A DNA stretch of 33,021 nucleotides. Source: Pseudomonadota bacterium (GTDB lineage Bacteria > Pseudomonadota > Alphaproteobacteria > Rhizobiales > Beijerinckiaceae). Made by a program: the position numbers and the translations under genes. The DNA lies in contig JAEXGT010000093.1 of assembly GCA_023450615.1 (NCBI GenBank), positions 1 to 33,021 on the forward strand, given 5' to 3'. Positions 24,575 to 32,561 of this stretch are shown piece by piece (positions within the stretch are counted from its first letter, which is position 1; each line of letters begins with the position of its first letter). The notes beneath the pieces were generated by a model. That model did no database searches. It saw only the letters and a list, made by a program, of their open reading frames with translations, and was not told the origin of the DNA.

Positions 24575-24649
24575 CTCCAGGTCTGGACATTTTCGCCCGC
24601 AGCGCAACAATCCCCGTGCAGGAGTTCAAACGGCACGGGGATCATATCC

Positions 24650-25900
24650 ATGCTGTCAGAGAAGATCCTCGCCATCGCTTTCGCGCGCGCCGTGAAACGA
24701 GGCACCCTGAGGGTGAGCACCGCCAAAGGCCAGCGCCTCACCTTCGGCGATGGCACCCTCCCGAAGGTCACTATCCGCTTCACGGATTCGGCGGCTCAGG
24801 CTGCCCTGTGCCTCCATCCCGAGCTGAAGCTCGGCGAACTCTTCATGGAAGGCAGGCTCATCATTGAGGAAGGGACCATCTTGGACTTCCTCCAACTGGT
24901 CCTTCAGGATACGCACGGCGAACTCGACGAGCTTCCTTTCCATCGCCTGCGCAGGATCCGACAGCGGCTCACCCTGCGCAGCGAAAACGATGCCCATCGC
25001 TCCAGGCGGAACGTGGCCCATCACTACGATCTAGACGGGCGGCTTTATTCCCTCTTCCTCGACAGCGACAAGCAGTATTCCTGCGCCTATTTCGATCATC
25101 CGGATGCGAGCCTCGAAGAGGCGCAGCTCGCGAAGAAGCGGCACATCGCGGCAAAGCTCCTGGTGGATCGCGGCCACAGCGTGCTCGATATCGGCTCGGG
25201 CTGGGGCGGCATGGGGCTCTATCTGGCCCAGGTTGCGGGCGCAGGCTCCGTCAAAGGCGTGACGCTCTCCGAGGAGCAGCTTGAGATCTCACGCAAGCGC
25301 GCCGCCGCAGCCTGCCTTGCCGAGCGGCTGAAGTTCGAGCTTGAGGATTACCGCGCGACCACCGGCACCTTTGATCGCATCGTCTCCGTCGGCATGTTCG
25401 AGCATGTGGGCCTGGCCTCCTACGACGACTATTTCCAGACCTGCCGGAAACTCCTCAAGAACGATGGCGTCATGCTGCTTCACACCATTGGACGCACGGG
25501 CACGCCCTATCCCACCAATCCCTGGATTACGAAGTACATCTTCCCGGGCGGGCATCTGCCCGTGCTCTCGGAGGTCATGCCGGCTATCGAACGGGCGGGC
25601 CTGATCGTCACCGATGTGGAGGTCCTGCGCCTGCACTATGCCTACACGCTGCAGGCCTGGCGCGAACGCTTCATGGCTCATCGGGACGAAATCCTCAGGC
25701 TCTACGATGAGCGCTTCTGCCGGATGTGGGAATGCTACCTTGCCATGTCCGAATCCGCCTTCCGCTGGCAGGATGCGGTCGTGTTCCAGTTCCAGCTCGC
25801 CCGCCGCAACGACGTGGTGCCTCTGACCCGCGACTACATTGCCGAGCGGGAAGCCGCCTTGAAAGAGGCTGAAGCGATGGAGTTCAAGCGGAGCGCTTGA
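24650..25900 (+). CDS. cfa: Cyclopropane-fatty-acyl-phospholipid synthase family protein
   Basis: A 416-residue SAM-dependent enzyme expected to add a methylene bridge to unsaturated acyl chains of membrane phospholipids. The N-terminal domain (1-110) is the lipid-binding part with LGELFMEGRLIIEEG (61-75). The catalytic domain has NVAHHYDLDGRLYSLFL (121-137), QYSCAYF (142-148) and the SAM site VLDIGSGWGGMGLYLA (178-193), followed by FDRIVSVGMFEHVG, a family mark. C-terminal LHYAYTLQAWRERF is also typical. ATG 24650 follows a weak GGGGAT. Paralogues exist in Rhizobiales (cfa1, cfa2), and not all are active, so the exact activity is inferred. The small hydrolase gene follows 32 bases later. Confidence 0.91.
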   Translation: MLSEKILAIAFARAVKRGTLRVSTAKGQRLTFGDGTLPKVTIRFTDSAAQAALCLHPELKLGELFMEGRLIIEEGTILDFLQLVLQDTHGELDELPFHRLRRIRQRLTLRSENDAHRSRRNVAHHYDLDGRLYSLFLDSDKQYSCAYFDHPDASLEEAQLAKKRHIAAKLLVDRGHSVLDIGSGWGGMGLYLAQVAGAGSVKGVTLSEEQLEISRKRAAAACLAERLKFELEDYRATTGTFDRIVSVGMFEHVGLASYDDYFQTCRKLLKNDGVMLLHTIGRTGTPYPTNPWITKYIFPGGHLPVLSEVMPAIERAGLIVTDVEVLRLHYAYTLQAWRERFMAHRDEILRLYDERFCRMWECYLAMSESAFRWQDAVVFQFQLARRNDVVPLTRDYIAEREAALKEAEAMEFKRSA

Positions 25901-25932
25901 ACCGGCATCGTCGCGCGTTTATCTCGGAGGAC

Positions 25933-26487
25933 ATGAAAACCTCCGATTGCGACATCCTCATCGTTCCCGGCCACACGAATTCCGGCGCCGACCATTGGCA
26001 GAGCCGATGGGAGCGCCAGCTCTCGTCCGCTTGGCGGGTCGAGCAGGAGAACTGGGACAACCCCAACAAGGACGCCTGGGTCGCGCGCATCGTCGCAGAC
26101 GTGAAGCGGGCCAAGAAGCCCGTTGTGCTGGTGGGTCACAGCCTCGGCGTGCTTGCCATCGTCCATGCCGCCCCGCAGCTTCTCGAAGGCAAGGTGCAGG
26201 GCGCCTTCCTGGTTAGCTTGCCTGATGTGGAAAGGCCCCATTTCATCCCCGCCATCGACCGCGCCTTCGCGCCGATTCCGCGCGATCCCCTGCCCTTTCC
26301 CTCGGTGCTCGTGGCGAGCCGCACGGACCCCCATTGCGATTACGAGAAGGCGGAGGACATCGCCTATGCCTGGGGCTCCGCCATCGTCGATGCTGGCGAC
26401 GCAGGCCACCTGAACACGGATAGCGGCCATGGCCCCTGGCCAGAGGGCCTGATGCGTTTTGCAGGATTCCTGAAGCGGCTGGGCTGA
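25933..26487 (+). CDS. RBBP9/YdeN-type alpha/beta serine hydrolase
   Basis: A 184-residue small alpha/beta hydrolase of the RBBP9/YdeN family (PF06821). It opens with DILIVPGHTNSGADHWQSRW (first 15 at 7-21), has the nucleophile elbow VGHSLG (67-72, Ser70), an aspartate region SRTDPHCDYEKAED and the catalytic His in AGHLNTDSGHGPWPEG. The substrate is unknown, as for most of the family. GGAGG lies only two bases before ATG 25933, closer than ideal; a TTG at 25897 overlapping the end of the cyclopropane synthase gene would add 12 residues that look non-conserved. Probably co-transcribed with the preceding gene. Confidence 0.88.
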   Translation: MKTSDCDILIVPGHTNSGADHWQSRWERQLSSAWRVEQENWDNPNKDAWVARIVADVKRAKKPVVLVGHSLGVLAIVHAAPQLLEGKVQGAFLVSLPDVERPHFIPAIDRAFAPIPRDPLPFPSVLVASRTDPHCDYEKAEDIAYAWGSAIVDAGDAGHLNTDSGHGPWPEGLMRFAGFLKRLG

Positions 26488-26522
26488 CGCGCGTCAGCAC
26501 TTTTCAATTTTGCTTTGCCCTG

Positions 26523-26569
26523 ATCCTGAGGACAGCCTTCGGGATGGCCGCTGCATGACTCCTCAGGAT
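26523..26569. repeat. Palindromic intergenic element (REP-like)
   Basis: ATCCTGAGGA (26523-26532) and TCCTCAGGAT (26560-26569) are perfect inverted arms 27 bases apart. The motif CATCCTGAGGA and its complement are familiar ends of small palindromic elements scattered between genes in Rhizobiales genomes. Whether this is a genome-wide repeat cannot be seen in one window; it is the only copy here. Confidence 0.5.
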
Positions 26570-26718
26570 GAGCTGGGAGGCTCCGCAAGCGAGCAGACCG
26601 ATCTGTGGAAGGTTAACGCCCTTTAATCCAACATGACGAAAAGTTCATGCGTGAGTCATCCAGCCGAGAGCAGGATGAGGGCAATCTCATCTCATCGGCG
26701 TTCAAGGAGATAACCCGA

Positions 26719-27336
26719 ATGAAAAAGATTGCCACCCTCGCCACTGCAGCCGCCATGCTTGCCGGTGTCGGCACTTACGCCTTCGCTCAGGCGCAGCCCC
26801 CCGCCGCGCCTCCGGCAGCGCAGGACCAGCCGCAGGCTCAGCAGCGTCAGCAACGCCCTCGCATGTCGCAGGATGACTTCAACCGCCTCGTGGATGCCCG
26901 CATTGCTGGCCTGAAGGCCGGCCTGAAGCTCTCGGGTGACCAGGAGCGCCTTTGGGGTCCGGTGGAAACCGCCATCCGCAATGCCGCCAACCAGCGCTAT
27001 ACGCGGATGACGCAGTTTCGCGAGAACCGCGAGCAGCGCCGTTCGGCGGACTTCATGCAGCGCTATGAGCAGCGCAGCACCATGCAGACCGAGCGCGCTC
27101 AGACATCTGCGGCTATCGCCACGGCCCTTCGCCCGCTCTGGGATACGTTCAGCGAAGACCAGAAGCGGATTGCTCCGCGCCTTATCCGCCAGGCGACCAA
27201 TGACGGCCCGAGCATGAAGCAGCGCCGCGGCGGACACGGCGGTCCTCATCACCATGCAGAGATGAGGCACCACGGCCCGATGGGCGGCCCGGGTGGAATG
27301 GGCCCCGGCCCGCGCGGCCCTGCTCCCCAGCAGTAA
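26719..27336 (+). CDS. Spy/CpxP-like periplasmic protein (LTXXQ motif)
   Basis: A 205-residue exported protein. Residues 1-23 are a signal peptide (MKKIATLATAAAMLAGVGTYA, cleavage near FAQA), followed by a Pro/Gln/Ala-rich linker (24-50). The helical core has LKAGLKLSGDQERLWGPVE (in two parts near 71-89) and TFSEDQKRIAP, two degenerate LTXXQ-type repeats of the Spy/CpxP family, which act as ATP-independent chaperones or envelope-stress sensors. The tail is His/Gly/Pro/Met-rich (GGHGGPHHHAEMRHHG), suggesting metal binding, and is low in complexity. ATG 26719 has AAGGAG nine bases upstream. The terminator behind it is shared with convergent rpsD. Confidence 0.85.
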   Translation: MKKIATLATAAAMLAGVGTYAFAQAQPPAAPPAAQDQPQAQQRQQRPRMSQDDFNRLVDARIAGLKAGLKLSGDQERLWGPVETAIRNAANQRYTRMTQFRENREQRRSADFMQRYEQRSTMQTERAQTSAAIATALRPLWDTFSEDQKRIAPRLIRQATNDGPSMKQRRGGHGGPHHHAEMRHHGPMGGPGGMGPGPRGPAPQQ

Positions 27337-27353
27337 GCTCGTAATCTCAAACA

Positions 27354-27381
27354 AAAAGGCCGCCCAACCGGGCGGCCTTTT
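27354..27381. terminator. Bidirectional Rho-independent terminator
   Basis: A perfect 12-bp stem (AAAAGGCCGCCC at 27354-27365 with GGGCGGCCTTTT at 27370-27381) around AACC. The A-run on one side and T-run on the other let it serve both the Spy-like gene on the plus strand and rpsD on the minus strand. Confidence 0.94.
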
Positions 27382-27404
27382 CAGTTTCAGGTCGTTCGCG
27401 ACGA

Positions 27405-28022
27405 TTAGCGCGAATAGAACTCGATCACGAGGTTCGGTTCCATCTGCACCGCATACGGCACCTCGGAGAGGGTCGGGATGCGGGTGAAACGAGCCGTCAT
27501 CTTGGAGTGATCGACTTCGATGTAGTCCGGAACGTCACGCTCGGCGAGCTGCGATGCAACGACCACGACTTCGAGCTGCTTGGACTTGTCCTTCACCTCG
27601 ATCACGTCGCCAACCTTCACGAGATAGCTCGGAATGTTCACGCGGCGGCCGTTGACCTTCACGTGACCGTGGTTGACGAACTGACGAGCGGCGAAGGGGG
27701 TCGCAACAAACTTCGCGCGATACACGATCGCGTCGAGACGGCGCTCGAGCAGACCGATCAGGTTCTCACCGGAATCGCCCTTCTGACGAATGGCTTCCGC
27801 GTAGTAGCGGCGGAACTGCTTCTCGGTGATGTTGGCGTAGTAGCCCTTCAGCTTCTGCTTGGCGCGGAGCTGAGTGCCGAAATCGGACATCTTGCCCTTA
27901 CGGCGCTGGCCGTGCTGGCCGGGGCCGTATTCGCGGCGGTTCACGGGGCTCTTCGGGCGGCCCCAGATGTTCTGACCCATACGGCGGTCAAGCTTGTGCT
28001 TGGCCTGAATGCGCTTCGACAT
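27405..28022 (-). CDS. rpsD: 30S ribosomal protein S4
   Basis: A 205-residue primary 16S rRNA-binding protein that nucleates 30S assembly. It begins MSKRIQAKHKLDRRMGQN and carries the S4 RNA-binding domain (FVNHGHVKVNGRRVNIPSY, in two parts near 114-132, VKVGDVIEV). The C-terminal VPYAVQMEPNLVIEFYS is universal. It is monocistronic here, as in many alphaproteobacteria, rather than in the alpha operon. AGAGGAA precedes ATG 28022 at good distance. A structured 130-base leader with a promoter is visible upstream, and a terminator follows. The frame is open further upstream but has no good start. Confidence 0.98.
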   Translation of the reverse strand: MSKRIQAKHKLDRRMGQNIWGRPKSPVNRREYGPGQHGQRRKGKMSDFGTQLRAKQKLKGYYANITEKQFRRYYAEAIRQKGDSGENLIGLLERRLDAIVYRAKFVATPFAARQFVNHGHVKVNGRRVNIPSYLVKVGDVIEVKDKSKQLEVVVVASQLAERDVPDYIEVDHSKMTARFTRIPTLSEVPYAVQMEPNLVIEFYSR

Positions 28023-28103
28023 CGCTGTTCCTCTTGTTGTCGAATTTGCGAGGAACGCGCCCTCCTCTTCCCCTAAGGGACGACAGGCCGGCCGAAACCG
28101 GGC

Positions 28104-28134
28104 CACGGGAGCGTAAAAAGTTACGCGGCCCGTG
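28104..28134 (-). promoter_or_regulatory. Strong hairpin in the rpsD leader
   Basis: CACGGG (28104-28109) pairs with CCCGTG (28129-28134), and GCGTAA (28111-28116) with TTACGC (28121-28126), giving a 12-bp stem with one small internal loop and the tetraloop AAAG. It lies some 80 bases before the start codon, inside the predicted leader. A site for feedback binding by S4 is possible, since S4 represses its own synthesis in other bacteria; that is inference. Confidence 0.55.
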
Positions 28135-28155
28135 AGGACCGCGCGACTGGGTGGG

Positions 28156-28184
28156 GATGTATGGGAAAATGGGAGAGAAGTCAA
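28156..28184 (-). promoter_or_regulatory. Predicted rpsD promoter
   Basis: On the minus strand TTGACT (28184-28179) matches the -35 consensus in five of six bases, and TACATC (28161-28156) is a weaker -10 at exactly 17 bases. Transcription would start near 28149, giving a leader of about 127 bases for rpsD. Confidence 0.5.
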
Positions 28185-28206
28185 TCAAGACCGCGGTTTA
28201 GCGGCG

Positions 28207-29079
28207 TCATCCCTGAAGAAGGGGCATTTCCTCGATGAGGACAACCGGCAACCCTTTGGCCGCCAAGGCTTCGCGGAAGGCTGGCGTCATTCCTGCCCCA
28301 CTCGTGAAGACGGCAATCGCTTCGTCGTCGTCGGCCTCGTGGCCAGGAACGGGAGCGCCGATAAGCTGAGTCACCCGGCGCGCGATGGCCGGGGCCGGAT
28401 CAATCCAGGTGACTGGCCAGGGAGCGAGCCTCTGGAAGCGAGGCAGCAACAGAGGGTAATGAGTGCAGCTCAAGGCCACTACATCGGTTCGCCCATCCTT
28501 GCCTTCCACGAAACAGGGCAGAAGCTCTTCGAGAAGGTCCGCATCCGAGACCGGATTCCCAGCCAATTCCGCTTCGGCGAAACCCGCCAGACGGCGGGAG
28601 CCCACGAGATTGACCTTGCAATCGCCTGCATAGGCCTCGATCAGGTCGCGGGTATAATCGCGCGCCACCGTGCCGGGGGTTGCGAGCACGGTCACATAAC
28701 CTGTCCGGGTTGCGAGAGCCGCCGGCTTGATGGCGGGAACGGTGCCGACGAAGGGAATGGAGAACCGCTCGCGCAGGGGCGGAAGCACAACCGTCGAGGC
28801 CGTGTTGCAGGCAATAACTATGAGCTGCGGATCGTAAAGGCCGATCAGGCGCTCCATGACCGAGAGAACACGAGCGGTCAGCGCCTCCCCGGTCAATCGT
28901 CCATAGGGAAAAGCAGCGTCATCCCCCGCATAGACGAAGCGCGCATCGGGGCGCGCTTTCAGAACCTCGGAGAAGACCGTCAGGCCGCCGAGGCCGGAAT
29001 CGAAGACGAGGATCGTGGGCACGGGAGACGGCATGACAGCCGGGTTATAGGACGCACCGGCCAGAAGATCGATACGCAT
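28207..29079 (-). CDS. murI: Glutamate racemase
   Basis: A 290-residue cofactor-independent racemase that makes D-glutamate for peptidoglycan. The catalytic cysteines are C91 (VIACNTAST, 88-96) and C205 (LSCTHYPLL, 203-211), with the D27-S28 of VFDSGLGGLTVF and H207 also in place. The start is ATG 29079 because AAGG, overlapping the stop codon of the upstream hydrolase gene (TAAGG), is properly spaced from it; this implies coupled translation. An internal ATG at 29034 (MPSPVPTIL) gives the core length of relatives but lacks a ribosome binding site. Ends about 185 bases from the rpsD start. Confidence 0.94.
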   Translation of the reverse strand: MRIDLLAGASYNPAVMPSPVPTILVFDSGLGGLTVFSEVLKARPDARFVYAGDDAAFPYGRLTGEALTARVLSVMERLIGLYDPQLIVIACNTASTVVLPPLRERFSIPFVGTVPAIKPAALATRTGYVTVLATPGTVARDYTRDLIEAYAGDCKVNLVGSRRLAGFAEAELAGNPVSDADLLEELLPCFVEGKDGRTDVVALSCTHYPLLLPRFQRLAPWPVTWIDPAPAIARRVTQLIGAPVPGHEADDDEAIAVFTSGAGMTPAFREALAAKGLPVVLIEEMPLLQG

Positions 29080-29088
29080 CGGCAAGCC

Positions 29089-30291
29089 TTACGAACGCAG
29101 CTGCTTGATGAAGCTGTTCAAGCCGCCCTCTTGAGTCTCTGTGGGGGCGAGGTTGATCTTGCGGCGGGGTCCTGGCTCTTCCTGTTTCTGCCCCTCGACC
29201 TTCGGCGTCTGAGCAGAGAGACGGCGCACGGGCCAGCCGTCGCTCCAATTGCCCATGTCGATGAATTTCGGGTCGCGCTGGAGAGCACTGGCATCCTTGC
29301 CCCCGAACGCCGCCTCGGCCGCCATTTCGAAGGTTTTCCAATAGGCGAGATAATCGAGGGTGTCGGTGCCGTTGTTGCCGAGCTGCTGAGTCAGGATGGT
29401 CTGGGGGCCGGACAACGACATGTCGGCGCTCCATTTCCAGGTGTTCTTCTGCTTCGGGTCCTTCGGCGGATCCGGTTGGAGCTTGATGGCCGAAGCGTCG
29501 TAGTCCGCCTTCGGCGAGCCAGGAGAAGCCAGGGTCGCAGCGAGCGGCGGATAGCCGTGATCGTCGGAGCTGGCGCGCATGAAGATCTTGCGGGTGACCG
29601 GCACGCTGCTCGCCGCCTCGAAGAGACGCCGGGAAGCGCGGTCGCTCGGCAAATGCTCGCGGTCGCCATTCATGATGATGATGAGGGTCGAAGGATCGAT
29701 GCCCGAGAGATCGCCGAGCATGATGCCGCGTTCCTTCTCGGTCGCCGCGATGCCGCCGGGCATGAAGCCGAAGATCAGCTTCGGCGCGGGCACGGCCGGA
29801 CCTTCCGCAACAGCGGCCACGTTGAGCGCCAGCGGCACGCCTGCGGAATGGCCGATATAGGCCACGCGGCTCAGATCGGGCCGGGCGTTCTGATCGGGCC
29901 CCAATTGCACCAGGGCGTCGTTGATCAGGCTTTCTGCCCTCACCGTAGCATCCGCCGGACGGGAGCGATTCACTTCCTGGAAACGCGGGACGATGACAAG
30001 AAAGCCCTTACGCGCCAGATGATCGATGAAGCCACCGTAGAGCGCCGGGTTCACCGCGCCCCAGGAATGGAAGAACACCACCACCGGACGAGGGTCGGCG
30101 GGCGTATTGTTTCCGTAAAAGACATAGGAGCCGGAACTGACGGTGCCGGTGCCGGTCTTGATGACCTCGGCGGCCTTGTAATCCTTGCCTCCAGGCCCCT
30201 TCTCCGGCTGCGGCGGCGGAGAGGCCGCCAACACCATGGGTGCAGCGAGGCACGAACCAAGGAAAACAAGGGCAGTCAACGAGCGGCGCAT
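29089..30291 (-). CDS. Exported alpha/beta hydrolase
   Basis: A 400-residue exported protein. The N-terminus MRRSLTALVFLGSCLAAP is a signal peptide; LGSC could be a lipobox (C14), but cleavage near LAA is equally possible. The hydrolase fold shows VVFFHSWGAV (71-80, oxyanion region), the nucleophile elbow IGHSAG (146-151, Ser149), an aspartate strand LIIIMNGDREHLP and DDHGYPP with a candidate catalytic His. The family resembles secreted dienelactone hydrolase/PAF-acetylhydrolase-like enzymes; substrate unknown. A C-terminal extension of about 100 residues is not part of the usual fold and holds Pro/Lys-rich low-complexity sequence. It is coupled to murI, ten bases downstream. Confidence 0.8.
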   Translation of the reverse strand: MRRSLTALVFLGSCLAAPMVLAASPPPQPEKGPGGKDYKAAEVIKTGTGTVSSGSYVFYGNNTPADPRPVVVFFHSWGAVNPALYGGFIDHLARKGFLVIVPRFQEVNRSRPADATVRAESLINDALVQLGPDQNARPDLSRVAYIGHSAGVPLALNVAAVAEGPAVPAPKLIFGFMPGGIAATEKERGIMLGDLSGIDPSTLIIIMNGDREHLPSDRASRRLFEAASSVPVTRKIFMRASSDDHGYPPLAATLASPGSPKADYDASAIKLQPDPPKDPKQKNTWKWSADMSLSGPQTILTQQLGNNGTDTLDYLAYWKTFEMAAEAAFGGKDASALQRDPKFIDMGNWSDGWPVRRLSAQTPKVEGQKQEEPGPRRKINLAPTETQEGGLNSFIKQLRS

Positions 30292-30353
30292 GGCGGTCTC
30301 AGATCAGAATGTGCGGAGAAAACGGCTCCGGGCAACACTAGAGCAGAAGATCT

Positions 30354-31088
30354 TTAAGGCTTTCTCAACCGGCGGCCTTCCGCAAGTGCGCGAATCGCGC
30401 CCCGCAGGGTGCGGACGTCCTGCTCGGTCATCTCGAGCCGGTGGAAAATATCCCGCATATTCCGGGCCATAATCGGCTTTTTGTCCTCGGGATAGAAGTT
30501 CACCGCTTCGAGCTCGTCTTCGAGATAGTCGAAGAAAGAAGTAACCATCTCGCGCGATGCCGGCGGCGAAAGCCTGTCGCCGGAGAACGGCAATGCCCCG
30601 CCGGTCGCGAGCTTGTACCACTCGTACGACACGAGCAGGACCGCCTGAGCGAGGTTGAGCGACGAGAATTGCGGATCGACCGGAAAGGTGATGATGGCAT
30701 CCGCCAGCGAAACCTCGTCGTTCTCCAATCCGGTCCGTTCGCGCCCGAACATAATGCCGATGCGCTGGTCTTTCGCGCCGCGCCGATGGGTTTCGGCCAT
30801 GGCTTCGCCCGGTCCGAACACGCGCTTCATCTGCCCCCGCTCCCGCGCGGTGGTAGCGAAGACGAAGTTCAGATCGGCGATGGCCTCCCGCGCCGTATCG
30901 TAGAGCGTCGCGCCCTCCAGCACATGCACCGCGCCGGACGCGGCCGAATGCGCGCCTTTCCTCGGCCAGCCATCGCGCGGGGCGACGATACGCAGTTCCG
31001 AGAGGCCAAAATTGGCCATGGCGCGCGCCACCATGCCGATATTCTCGGCCAGTTGTGGCTCGACGAGGATGATGACGGGACGGTTCAT
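30354..31088 (-). CDS. trmJ: TrmJ-type tRNA 2'-O-ribose methyltransferase
   Basis: A 244-residue SPOUT-family enzyme like TrmJ, which methylates the 2'-hydroxyl of C32 or U32 in tRNA anticodon loops using SAM. It has the knot motifs NIGMVARAMANFGL (16-29), GIMFGRERTGL (111-121) and SLNLAQAV (143-150), with VEPQLAENIG giving the TrmJ-type N-terminus. The C-terminal tail (about 175-244) is the helical extension of the family. I chose ATG 31088 (MNRPVIILVEP) for homology. It has no visible ribosome binding site, and the frame is open to 31178. It is divergent from the DUF4239 gene and 62 bases before the hydrolase gene on the same strand. Confidence 0.92.
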   Translation of the reverse strand: MNRPVIILVEPQLAENIGMVARAMANFGLSELRIVAPRDGWPRKGAHSAASGAVHVLEGATLYDTAREAIADLNFVFATTARERGQMKRVFGPGEAMAETHRRGAKDQRIGIMFGRERTGLENDEVSLADAIITFPVDPQFSSLNLAQAVLLVSYEWYKLATGGALPFSGDRLSPPASREMVTSFFDYLEDELEAVNFYPEDKKPIMARNMRDIFHRLEMTEQDVRTLRGAIRALAEGRRLRKP

Positions 31089-31221
31089 GGTGTCAGGGTC
31101 TGAAATAATGGGCCGATGCAGAGTTCCATCCCCCATACAACTCAAGACCTTGGGCCGCCACATTGATTTCTGAATCAAGCTGCACAGTTAGAAACGCAAA
31201 CTGCTAGGCAGGCGGGAAGCG

Positions 31222-31971
31222 ATGATCGTCGCGGATGAAGTCCTGGTCGCGGCCCTGACATTCGTCCTCCTGCTGGGGACTTCCCTCGGCTGCCTGTTCT
31301 GGCATGTGAAGCTGTCCCCCAAGCAGCTCCAGGACGACACGAATTCCACCGTCAGAATCGTCGCCAATATCTTCGTGGTTATCGCCTCCCTTGTGCTCGG
31401 CCTCATGCTGAACTCGGCGAAGAATACCTTTCAGGCCGTGGACGACGCCCTTCATGCCTATGCCACCGACCTCATCCTGCTCGACAAGACCGTCCGTGCT
31501 TTGGGCCCTACGGGGGAAGACATTCATCGTGGACTCATCGCCTATCTGGACAGGGCGCTCAGCGCTGGCCCTGGCGTTGCCCCCGACAGGGAGGCAGAAA
31601 TCCTGCTCGAGGAAGTCGGAAACGATCTGAGGGTGATTCAGGCAACAAACGACCAGCAGACCGCTCTCTGGAACGAGGCAAGACAGCTCTATCGGGAGGT
31701 GCTCGATCAACGGTGGGTCATCGTTGGACAATCAGGGGGAACGATCCCGCTGCCCCTCATCGTGGTCGTAATCGCCTGGCTTGTCCTGATCTTCGCGAGC
31801 TTCGGCTACCGATCCCCTCGGAACGCGGTCATCATCATCACCTTCGTCGTAGCGTCTTTTCTGATCGCAGCCTCCCTCGGCCTGATCCTCGACATGGACA
31901 ATCCTTCCTCCGGCCTGATCCAGGTTTCAGACGAGCCCTTGCAGCGCGTTCTCGAGCAGATTAGGCAATAG
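31222..31971 (+). CDS. DUF4239 family membrane protein
   Basis: A 249-residue inner-membrane protein with about four helices (5-27, 45-66, 177-197, 203-225) and a central 110-residue soluble helical part between helices two and three. The pattern near the end, ASLGLILDMDNPSSGLIQVS (in parts at 218-237), is the hallmark of DUF4239, a bestrophin-like family whose function is unknown. ATG 31222 is preceded by GGCGGGAAG. A secreted phospholipase A2-like gene follows about 100 bases later on the same strand. Divergent from trmJ. Confidence 0.84.
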   Translation: MIVADEVLVAALTFVLLLGTSLGCLFWHVKLSPKQLQDDTNSTVRIVANIFVVIASLVLGLMLNSAKNTFQAVDDALHAYATDLILLDKTVRALGPTGEDIHRGLIAYLDRALSAGPGVAPDREAEILLEEVGNDLRVIQATNDQQTALWNEARQLYREVLDQRWVIVGQSGGTIPLPLIVVVIAWLVLIFASFGYRSPRNAVIIITFVVASFLIAASLGLILDMDNPSSGLIQVSDEPLQRVLEQIRQ

Positions 31972-32073
31972 GTTCGCTCCCATCAGGAACCCAAACAGGT
32001 TCGAGGGATTATTTCCTCTGCTGCCGCTAGGCGGCTCTCCCTGCCCTCACGAAGATTCCAACGGAGTTTGAAG

Positions 32074-32451
32074 GTGCCCTGGCTGCGCAGCCTTATCATG
32101 TTGCTTTGCTTGATCCTCGCCTCATCGGCATCCGCGCGCTCCGGCATCAGCAACCCGCAAACATCGGCTCCGCTGTTCCACGGCAATTGGTGCGGCGCAG
32201 GCGACGCCAACCGGGCTTCCCCCATTGATGCGCTCGATGCCGCCTGCCGGGCTCATGATCTCTGCTACGAGCGGGTCGGACGGGGCGCCTGCTCCTGCGA
32301 CCAGGCGCTCCTGAAGGCGACGGCAAGGCTTATCCGAAACCCGTCGGTGGAGGAGAGCTTGCGCAGCAAGGCTGCAACCGTGAATTCCTTGTTCAGCGCC
32401 ACCTTGTGCCGGGAGGAAGGGAAAAATGCCCAAAGCGGCAGAAACCGCTGA
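32074..32451 (+). CDS. Secreted phospholipase A2-like protein
   Basis: A 125-residue exported protein. Residues 1-21 are a signal peptide (core LIMLLCLILASSASA). The mature part has the phospholipase A2 calcium loop-like WCGAGD (39-44), the active-site helix PIDALDAACRAHDLCYE (50-66) with the His61-Asp62 pair, and the downstream ACSCDQALL (72-80). Six mature cysteines (40, 58, 64, 73, 75, 112) would form three disulfides. Phospholipase A2 releases the sn-2 fatty acid of phospholipids with calcium; activity here is inferred only. The start is GTG 32074, with GGAG seven bases upstream; a TTG at 32068 is in frame but too close to the site. It stands between the DUF4239 gene and icd. Confidence 0.8.
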   Translation: MPWLRSLIMLLCLILASSASARSGISNPQTSAPLFHGNWCGAGDANRASPIDALDAACRAHDLCYERVGRGACSCDQALLKATARLIRNPSVEESLRSKAATVNSLFSATLCREEGKNAQSGRNR

Positions 32452-32561
32452 ATTGGGACAAGGTCCCCACCTTCCCCCAGAGCCTTAACCGCGCTATAGC
32501 CCCGGCAACCCGTCTGCCATCCGGCAGGCCCGTTCCAGCCCTTCAAGCGCAAGGTGAGATC

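Noticed and set aside
23204..24610. A 468-codon minus-strand frame opposite purB
   Set aside because: Antisense of a textbook adenylosuccinate lyase; no motifs of its own.
28132..30357. A 741-codon open frame on the plus strand
   Set aside because: It is antisense to murI and the exported hydrolase, both with full motifs. Its composition is the Arg/Gly/His-rich kind produced by reading GC-rich genes backwards, and it lacks a start with a ribosome binding site.
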